Assembly (NCBI GenBank): GCA_030704615.1
Contig: CM060733.1
Span: 22,692,001 to 22,756,000, forward strand
Direction: 5' to 3'
DNA from: Takakia lepidozioides
Taxonomy: Eukaryota > Streptophyta > Takakiopsida > Takakiales > Takakiaceae
Length of the DNA stretch: 64,000 nucleotides
Part shown: in pieces, positions 56,104 through 64,000 of the stretch
Numbering within the stretch: position 1 is the stretch's first letter
Layout: the number at the start of each line of letters is the position of its first letter
Notes under the pieces: generated by a model
Seen by the model: the letters and a program-made list of their open reading frames with translations, nothing else
Database searches by the model: none
Told to the model about the DNA's origin: nothing
Translations under genes and position numbers: made by a program

Positions 56104-56746
56104 CCATTTTTCTTTGGTCTAAATTTTTGCAAGGATGCACGGGTGTGAGGGTTGAATACACAGAACAAAATTGACCCAGAAACAATATCATTGCGTGGGA
56201 GAATCCCGCAATCATAGACATTCTAAGTCTAATTATTGAATTAAAATTCAATCTGAAAATCGAGTTAATTCAAAATTGTTCAAAGGGGGACTCCGTCGTT
56301 GGGGGGGGCAAATAGTTTGTTTTTCTCTTGAATCTCTGCGAATGTGTTGCACACATATTCAAGCACATGCGGACTAAAGTTGAGCGTGAACCACATCCGT
56401 TCATCGATGCAATATGCATTCACGCATGATAAGATTTCTTTTTCGCAGTGAGCAAAACTGGATGATATGTGATCGCGCCGTTGGCCCATTGAACAAAATT
56501 TGTTTCATCTCATATTACTCAGGGATGTATGAGACAGTATTTTGAAGACGCTGCGGAAGTTTCAAAGCGAACGAAAATCATTTGGATGGGCATCCATCCA
56601 TTGGCCCATTGAACGAATTTCGTTTCATCTCATATTACACTAGACCCGTCTTATGGTATGTGGAACATACTAGCCTGAAGTTTGAAAACAAACAAAACTC
56701 ATCTGGATGGGCAACCGTCTTTTGGGCCATTGAATGAATTTCGATT
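54958..56746. repeat. Satellite-like repeats, unit about 120 bp
   Basis: The unit holds GAACATACTGGCAAAGTTTG, GGGCAACCGTCCGTTGG and GAACGAATTTCGTTTCATCT. Units start near 54958, 55079, 55503, 55621, 55739 and 56540. The block 54958-55370 (including a non-repeated CGCCTGCTCATGATTTG part) recurs at 55621-56020, giving a higher-order period of about 660 bp. Interrupted at 56747 by a Ty3 LTR. Confidence 0.75.
56062..56101. repeat. (AT)n microsatellite
   Basis: About 20 AT dinucleotides. Confidence 0.95.
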
Positions 56747-58500
56747 TGTCGCGGCCCTTTGCCTTGATGGCGGGGGGTCAGAACACAAGAGGGGCTGCCC
56801 CTGTGGTGGGGGTAGTGGCAACATTAGGGGCTCATCACGGTCCATTGGGCCGTGGTACCAGGTGGGCCAAGACTCGTCGTGACTCATCACAGGGAATCGA
56901 GGGCTTAGTGGAGGTTCACCATAAAAAGACTTGGTTATTTGCGAAACCCCCGTCGACACCTACAAAAATATATATAGGGAGTAGAGACCACGAGAACAGT
57001 GCAAGCCCGTTGAGTGACCAAAAGCTAGTGAGTAAGCAAACGAGCTGGAAAGCGACCAAGGTGTGGGAGCTATTCCGGACTGCCATCAACCAAAGGGAAT
57101 TTCCATTGGGCCCGATAGTTTGAGGGTCCTGTGTGGGAGCAATGGAGACCGTTATGCCTCGGTGAGAAGCCGAAGCTCCGAGTTGGCCCGACGGCCAAGT
57201 TGGGAGTTAGGCACACGCATCAAAGCGAGTTACTATGACTTGAAGGGGAGTTTACCTAAGTGAGGTGCACAACACTTGATATCAGAGCCTAGAGTTCAGT
57301 ATGCGATCGCCCTTGGGATCGGCCTCACCATGGAGCCAAGCAAGACCAAGCGAAAACGCAATGGTCCGAAAGCCGATGATCCTAGTGAGCCCGGCGGGGC
57401 CGACGCGATGCCGGAGCGGCAAACGAAAGAGACTATTTATGCTTCTAAAAGTGAGGCCGCTCAAGAGCAAGAGACATTTGGGGAGTCGGAGCCTGAGGAC
57501 TCTCCGAGAGACCCGCCAGTCCAACAGATGCCACTAATGCCACCAACTTTCTGGGAAGGCCTTTTAGCGCAGTTTGATGGGACATTGAAAGACGTGATGA
57601 GGGCGGCTAATGCCATTTCAACTAAGGCGAAGTTTAAGGTGAAGCCTAAGGAATCCGACACCTTCGAGGGCGTCCAAAATCGGAGGGCACTCAATACCTA
57701 GTTCTTGGAGCTGGAGCAGTATTTCAGGGCGGCCAACCTGAGTGACGAGGATCGGGTGGAAGTGGCTCCCACCTATTTGAGGGGCTATGCTCAACAATGA
57801 TGGCAGAAGCGTCTTAATAACCAAGGGTCAAACCTTGGGCCCTTGAGTTGGGGTGAGTTCAAGGAACTCATGAAAAAACAGTTTGTACCTCTCAACGCGT
57901 CCTGGCTTGCCCGGACAAAATGAGGAACTTGAAGCAAACAGATGATATTCGAGGATATGTTCAAGCTTTCAATGTATTGTTGCTTGAAGACGCGGACATG
58001 GCGGAACCAGAAATGGTCTTTAACTTTGTGGCGTGACTGGTCGCATGCGCTAGGTGGAAGTTGGAGGAGAGGCCACCAAAGACTTTGAACGAGGCCATTG
58101 AAAGGGTTGAATGTTTCTCGGATGTCCTTAGAGACAAAAGACAGGGCCGTACGGAGCTGAACCACAAGAAGGTCCAACGGGAATGTGATTGATTCCGGTC
58201 GGAAAAGAAGTGGGATAAGCCACACGGCGACAATGACAATTGGAGATCAAAAGGGGGGGGGGGCCTTCGCGCGCCAGGGCGACACCCGGTGCTCCGAAAA
58301 GAAAAATAGGTGCGACAACACATGGCGGGCAGATGACGACCTTAGGCACATGGCCAAAAAGTGCCCGAAACCCCGACAGTTGAACATGACAACGGCGACC
58401 ACGGAGCTTTCCGAAGACTCCATCAACCGCTTGGCGGAGGCAGTGGTCGCCAAGACTTTGCAAGATAGGCGACTACACGTGTGAGCTGTTCCAGGAGGTT
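56747..58500 (+). mobile_element. Ty3 copy, 5' LTR and decayed gag only
   Basis: LTR 56747-57274 (TGTCGCGG ... GTGCACAACA) with about 200 bp deleted relative to the 729-bp LTR. The primer site is mutated (TGATATCAGAGCC). Gag starts ATG 57331 (MEPSKTKRKRNGPK) and is open to about 57700, then carries stops that correspond to Trp or Gly codons in the 40-kb copy (TGG to TAG near 57700, TGG to TGA near 57799, GGA to TGA near 58036). It stops matching near 58500, before protease. Confidence 0.85.
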
Positions 58501-58605
58501 GGAGCATCACGTAGCGGAAGCCGCTTCATGTTCATAAGTAGCTGTTGCCTGGAGTAGTCAAACGACGGCCGCTAATTTTTTTTTTAAAAAAAACGCTGCA
58601 TTTGT

Positions 58606-61075
58606 TCTCCATGCCACAAATGGATCTCCAATTGGCGAAACAATATCGTCTGATATTGTTGACAATGTAGAAATGATCAGGCCAGAAGCTTTCCAAGGAC
58701 CTGACAACTTGTTGTCTACTCAGGCATCCATTGCTGTTATGGATAGTGATCCCATCAGTGTTTCGGATGTTGTTTCGAGGCTCAAAATGTCAAAAGGTGA
58801 ATCCAACGTTGGCAGGGTCGATGATTTAACTGGGGTTGGCTGCATAGTGGAAAACGACTCTCAATATCTTGGGGAATCCTCTTTGGAGCCGTCCTTCTCC
58901 CAACACTTTCCACTAGACGCCGTCACGGGGCATCTACATGAGTCTACCCGAACAATTGGTTGCAACTATCGCTCAACTGCCTCCTCATCATGTCGTAATT
59001 CCAAGCGGGTCATCGGATCACGAGGGCTGGACACCTCAGCTGCTGAGAAGTCAGGTGATTTACTTCTATTTCATCCACGCGTTTTATTGTTACTGTGTTT
59101 CTGTTCATCCTCTGATTTTCTCTCTTTACTCCAGGCCAGAAAAGCTGCAACGTATGATCTTCCTGTGAAGCGACAACTTCTGTGGGGTTGTATTCCAAGG
59201 TAATCATTTTTTATCCGTTTGAATTCGGTTCAGGATGTGCAGAAAGAAAGAAACCGAATTCCATTGCCAACCGTCAGCGAGAAGATTATTGAACTCACTC
59301 ATTCGCCGACTGAGGTCAGCACACCGACAAGACCGGCATATATTTCTGCACATCCCCAACCCCCCAGAATTCCGGATGGTCCTGTGTCAAGGAAACGTCA
59401 CAGATCATAGCAGTCAGCGGCGGTCGTGTGCGACGATGAAAAAACAACATCTGGTGTTCTGTTATCCCTTCAACATTCACCTGCCTCCAGTGGTAACCCG
59501 CCTCAGAATCGAAGGGTAAATCTAGCAAAGGTAATAAGTATCTCCTTCACTTGGTCCTTTGTCTTATTGGTTATGGCTTCCTAGTAATCATTACATATAT
59601 CATTTACATTGTCGACACAACTTTACACAAAGTAACCTCGCGCGATCGCGCCTGGTTGCAGAAAACTCAGAGACTCCCGATTGTGATTTTTTGTCTCAAG
59701 TCTCAATTGGGTGTCGTAATGCTGAAAATATTACCTTCGCAAAATATTCCATTTGAAAATCAGGGTATAGAAACTAGGTAAACCACAAAACGCAAGTATG
59801 TCGTGCCATTTTTTGAGTTGCACAATGTATTGGAAATACCTAATTTTTGGGTCTGATAACAGAAACTAATGGGTTTTTTTGGATGGTTCAGAACGTTGTT
59901 ACTCAATAAATGTGTGGTGTCTGGAAACACAAACGCATATTGCTGGTACTGAGTGTCAATGGATTTCTTTGGTACAGGCCACCTCCTACTGGAGAAAGTT
60001 GTTTAAACAGATGTTCCACTTGAGAAAAGTAACAATTCGGGTGCCCACAAGACCATTTGTGGTTCCAAGACCTGGAGTGCTAGAGTTTCTTCGACTTGTA
60101 TTGACTCATTTTCATGTAGTGATTTGGTCTTGCTCTAAGAGAGATATTGTATTCAAGATGTTGGAGTGTTTCGTTCCTCCGGAAATTATGAAACAATTTC
60201 GTTTCATATGGTCTGCCGAGCATTGCACAGATACAGCTGGACATATTAAGCCTGGAACGAAATATCTTATTAAAGATATTAAGAGTATTCTCGTAAAATT
60301 TAGTGGGAATTTTTTTGCTAGGCAGGGGCAAATTCTACTGGCCGACGATGACCCATACAAGGCACTCCGAAACCCAGTGAATACTAGAGTCTTCCCCATC
60401 ACATTCAAGGAATCAAGCAATTTGGAGGATTTGATTGACCTCACCAAAGCTTTGTGGCATTTTCTCTCTGGCTTGATTGGAGCCCAGTCCGTTGTTGATT
60501 ACGTCGGCAAGAACTCCTGCAAATCTTCCGGCCCTCCGAGAAATCGAAATCACGTCTACTGGTCCTGGTTTGGAAGATTTATTGATGCTTCTGTTTGGCA
60601 CCCCCCTAAAAAAGATCCCGATTATCTGGGTACGTAGTTTAACATTGCCTTATTTTGTGTGTAGTCCATCAGCTTTACTTCAACCTCCATTTGTACTTAT
60701 ACGTATGTTGAATTCACATGACTTTTGTGAGATCAATGATATTTCAATGATCTTTGTATTTTCTTTAACAATTCACTTTTGTGCTGCCTCCACACAGTTA
60801 TATTCCAGTGTCAAGTTCAGAATCAATTTCGACAGGGGAAGAAAGAGGAACAAGAGCGTAAGGCTGAGCGGAGGGACCGTGAGGCTTTACGTTTGTCAAG
60901 GTCATCAAGTACAGCTACCAGTGAGGTGTCTGGTCATATCTTACATCAATCTCCCACTGTATCCATCTCCTCGGGTGCACAGAATTCCGCCATCGGTGGT
61001 AACCGACGGCGATCTCGAACATATGCGTTGAGTGTGAGCTGTTTGGGAAACAACTCTGTGTTATTGATGAAATAA
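58606..61075 (+). pseudogene. FCP1/NIF-type HAD phosphatase-like gene, decayed
   Basis: The core in 60025-60500 matches the small-CTD-phosphatase/NLI-interacting-factor fold: FVVPRPGVLEFLRLVL, HFHVVIWSCSKRDIVFKML, FRFIWSAEHCTDTAG, QILLADDDPYKALRNP and VNTRVFPITF. HAD motif III (DDDPYKALRNP) is intact. The motif I region (LLVLSVNGFL at 59937-59966, another frame) has Ser where the family has the nucleophilic Asp. Upstream exon-like blocks (58606-59050; ARKAATYDLPVKRQLLWGC at 59133-59200; TRPAYISAHPQPPRIPDG near 59320) have plausible GT-AG borders. An in-frame TAG at 59408-59410 and a shift near 60020 break it. A basic, Glu/Arg-rich tail follows (RQGKKEEQERKAERRDRE). It may be a captured host gene or an element gene; other exons are unresolved. 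Confidence 0.6.
59634..59651. repeat. Palindrome CGCGCGATCGCGC (intron of the phosphatase-like gene)
   Basis: First of three copies. The second, CACGCGCGATCGCGCGTG, is a perfect 18-bp palindrome near 61180, and the third is half-decayed near 61616. The first sits directly upstream of a TTGCAG acceptor-like site. Confidence 0.75.
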
Positions 61076-63200
61076 ACTATGGCTGGCCTGTTCATTACAC
61101 ACATACGTTATTTAACTCTGTCAATGTTATGCCAGATCCTTTCGGCTGTAATGTTAGTCATCAAAGTTTGAGAGAAATCACGCGCGATCGCGCGTGGTTC
61201 TTTCATATATCATCTTGTGGAGCTAGCATGGATCAGCAGTGCCATCAGATGTTATCAAAACAAGTTGACTTCATTGTCAGTTTAAGCAATAACAGATCAG
61301 GCTGGAGGCTGGAGGAGATTGGAAGAGAAGAAATTTTCCGATGTTTTCATATTACGATGGGGAACAAGTGACACGATCATCGTCTATGACTGAATTCGGG
61401 TTCCTATCTCGTAATTCAGGCTCCCACGATGGTCGTCTCATTTGTTCCAAAACGGATTGTGAAGCTCTGTTAAAATCTCTCTTCACATGGATTGAAGTAA
61501 TTTTGGCGGCTTCGAAATTCCTTCCCTGACGAACTGATGGCACCATTGTGGTTGATTGAAATCTGGATGCACTCGGCTATTTGGGGTTCTCAATGGTGGT
61601 AGAGGCAGAGGTCTGTCGCGCGATGACTCGTGGTTCGAAAAGCGGAATTCAGCATCGTCCTGGTTCTCCAGCCAACTGCCAAAGTGTTATATTACCTCAA
61701 CAATGCCACATGTGACTGGTCGGAGTGATGTTTTTTCTATGCTCACGCATTCAACAATGAAAATGCTGTCATTTGAAGATGTAATGATTCTGCAGGCATA
61801 GTGAGTTACTTCAGGTCAGTTACTGTGAGGGAACTCAAGGTATTCGGATAATCCGTCCCGAAATATTTCACACCATCATCATGAAACCATCATGATATTT
61901 CACCACCATCACCATGAAACCATCAGCTAAGAATGAAATCTCCAGCCCATTCAATCACAGCCCGGACAAATATCTCAAGCTGCTGGCCAACTACTTGTGG
62001 GTTGGGGTGTTTATCTGGAGTCGCTTACAATGAATCGAAGATCTACTTCTCAGCTGACATGCAGTTGATGGTTTTATATTGGTCAATGATGGTGGGCCGT
62101 GGCTGCTACGGGAGTCTGAATATGACAGTCTTTGGGGACCTGATACTGTTCGCATGGGACTAGCAAAACGACTACTATACAATTCAGCTACAGGAACAAC
62201 AATAGCATCAAACACCTAGCAGTAAATAGGATTTTTTACATTGCTTGTGACAGCTCCAATCAGTTAGTTGGTGGTTAGTTAGTTGGAGATTATTTAGTTG
62301 GTGATCAGTTTACAAGTGCTTTATAGTAAATCGTCAGAAGTACCACAAGCCGTTACAAATGAACCTCGACTGGTCACCCGACACTATTTCCTTGAAGATT
62401 TCGTAGAAAACGCCATTTTCTCCATCAACGTACTCGCCACCGAGCCACTCTCTAGAAGCATACGACCAGCATACTTACTCCCCAATTGGATACTTTTAGC
62501 ATCTTACTCCAGGGTCAATTACTTGGACATTATGTTTTGAAGAACATACGAGTAATTCATCATCTTCGCGATTCACTGAAAGTCTGCAAGACCACCAATT
62601 CTTCGAGAAGTACAGCTAAACTTCGGTCGCACAAGACATTGTTGGTTGGCGTAATATTGGAGGATATTTTTTGCGAGGTCATCACCATATCAACGATTCT
62701 CGAGACAACATTTCAGGGACTTCTTCCATCTTCTGCTGACGAAAACCTTCGGAACAACGGAAGAATACAGATTTAAAAATGGTCCCTCCAACCTTGTCAA
62801 AATATTGTGATTTTGGGAAATGACTTTCCTCAAAATATTTCCATCATAAGTACGTCGGCTGACATCGTCTTGTGCTAACAGAGTTCAGCCCTTCTTCTAG
62901 AAGTTGATACTCTCATTGACATGGTTTACGTTACTTGTATTGGTCCATGCCGCATGGGGCGAGACTTACTCAAATTGACATGGTTCTGAAATAAAACCTG
63001 GTTGTTTATCATCAATGTCTCACCATTGTCTTTCATTTCATTTCATGGTATTGTGTCATTGTGCCATATTTTGCTCATTTATTTGATTGATTTGTCTTGT
63101 ACGTTACATAGTAACGTCTTTCACAAGCTCAGTCGCGGTTACGCATATGACTGGTGCTCCAATCATCCATCAGGCCGTGGATCATGAAGCGAGTTATCAC
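61076..63200. other. Unassigned sequence
   Basis: Short open frames only. 61860-61930 holds a repeated CACCATCATCATGAAACCATCA motif. An exon-like frame at 62298-62540 (RHYFLEDFVENAIFSINVLA) is not assigned. No mobile-element hallmark found. Confidence 0.35.
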
Positions 63201-63204
63201 CCGA

Positions 63205-63425
63205 CACACGTTTTTTTAATTTATTTTTTAATGTAATGGAAACACCTGGGAGCGACAGCTCACAAATCAGGCCCCCTTAATAGTATAACCTCTTTCATAG
63301 TAACCCCACCATGTGGCGTTGGAATGGGACACCACCCATGAACATACCACACTCATCAGTAGCAAGATTTGACCCCATAATCATCTGGGTGGCACTCAGT
63401 GCACTTCACCAACTGAGCTACTGAC
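63205..63425 (-). mobile_element. tRNA-derived SINE
   Basis: On the minus strand a 71-nt tRNA-like head (63425-63355) has complementary 7-nt acceptor ends (GTCAGTA with TACTGAT), an A-box TAGCTCAGTTGG and a B-box-like GGTCAAATCTTGC. A tRNA-unrelated body follows and ends in an A-rich tail (AAAAAATAAATTAAAAAAA, about 63210-63230). No clear target duplication was found. Confidence 0.55.
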
Positions 63426-63676
63426 TGTTGGTATCTCATTCAACTCTTACTAAACGTCGAGTGAACAGTGGATTTTGCTTTATGAGCCAAATAGAAACTG
63501 TTTTTTCTCCAGACAAACAATTATTTATATCTTTATATTTATATTTAAAATGATCCATTTAAATGATTTAAAAAATACATATTAAGATATTTCTCCTTAT
63601 TTCTGGACCAAACTTTAGTCCAGATTTACTTAAAATTGTGTTAGAATGGTCTATCTGCTCTGTGTGCAAGTCCTCT

Positions 63677-63678
<2 letters not shown>

Positions 63679-63712
<34 letters not shown>

Positions 63713-63724
63713 CTCTCTCTCTCC
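63679..63724. repeat. (AT)n(CT)n compound microsatellite
   Basis: About 15 AT followed by about 8 CT dinucleotides. Confidence 0.95.
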
Positions 63725-63907
63725 AATAGTTTTTACAAACTCACCTCAGACATCCTCCGCCTCATGTCTTCGTGGAGTCAAGAGGGATTGTCAAATTTTG
63801 GAATTGAACCTTGCTATTGTGTCATTGTATTCTGCAGATGTGATTCTCCCTAGACCCATACCTGGTGTTTTTTTTCGATTCAGTTTTAGGGTTGAAGAGA
63901 CAAGAGA

Positions 63908-63925
63908 ACGGGAGATCTCCCGTCA
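63908..63925. repeat. Isolated ACGGGAGATCTCCCGT palindrome
   Basis: Perfect 16-bp member of the family clustered at 23-27 kb; the window ends before its context can be read. Confidence 0.8.
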
Positions 63926-64000
63926 TCCTTAGCATTGTCCCCACTTTTAGTTTGTATTTGTATTCGGCATTCTATTTAATCATCCTAGGCCAATCATCAG

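Noticed and set aside
63355-63425. A functional tRNA gene.
   Set aside because: The T-loop and anticodon arm are degenerate (GGTCAAATCTTGC; weak anticodon stem), and an unrelated body with A-rich tail follows; a SINE head fits better.

Overview
The window is nuclear DNA from a green plant, most likely a seed-free land plant. It holds a retrocopy of the antenna protein Lhcb4 (CP29), a BURP-domain fragment, PLS-type pentatricopeptide (PPR) remnants with an E-domain tail, chromodomain Ty3 retrotransposons primed by initiator-Met tRNA, and spliceosomal introns. No species is claimed; a charophyte alga is not excluded. Almost everything is transposable-element DNA nested in other transposable elements.

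Layout. 0-4 kb: an orphan ORF and a polyadenylated Lhcb4 retrocopy abutting a BURP fragment. 4-8.6 kb: broken Ty3 copies joined at their LTRs. 8.6-20 kb: element A, a Mutator-like transposon whose transposase is split by a young non-autonomous LTR retrotransposon (10.8-19.0 kb, LTRs apparently identical, one intact 1,250-codon gag-like ORF with a captured PPR piece). 20-22.7 kb: a second gypsy family with a PHD finger, interrupted by a 1.2 kb CACTA element. 23-28 kb: a decayed DUF7869-like element rich in a GATCTC-centred palindrome. 28.1-39.5 kb: element B. 39.8-46.8 kb: a near-full-length but frameshifted Ty3 copy. 46.8-52.8 kb: element C. 53-56.7 kb: PPR pseudogene and satellite DNA. 56.7-58.5 kb: a Ty3 remnant. 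58.6-64 kb: a decayed FCP1/NIF-type phosphatase-like gene, microsatellites and a tRNA-derived SINE.

The most interesting system is the element B / element C pair. Element B is about 11.4 kb and is flanked by a 14-bp near-perfect repeat across which a flanking reading frame closes up. It carries two divergent genes: a DDE/SWIM transposase (28715-32231, minus) and a ten-exon gene (33087-38860, plus) with a ParB/Srx-like motif followed by a beta-class DNA amino-methyltransferase fold (motif IV as DIPDG, motif I at the C-terminal end). Element C carries a second, diverged copy with introns at the same places, plus a divergent pair of paralogous unknown genes (U and U'). In both elements the homologous intron, and in C also the flanking non-coding DNA, is filled with a palindrome of different sequence but the same design (two 10-11-bp arms around a 2-bp centre). 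Other DNA elements here have their own palindromes. I infer a transposon family carrying a captured methyltransferase and element-specific palindromic sites; the link between palindrome and protein is hypothesis. All copies here carry stops or frameshifts, so these loci are probably not active.
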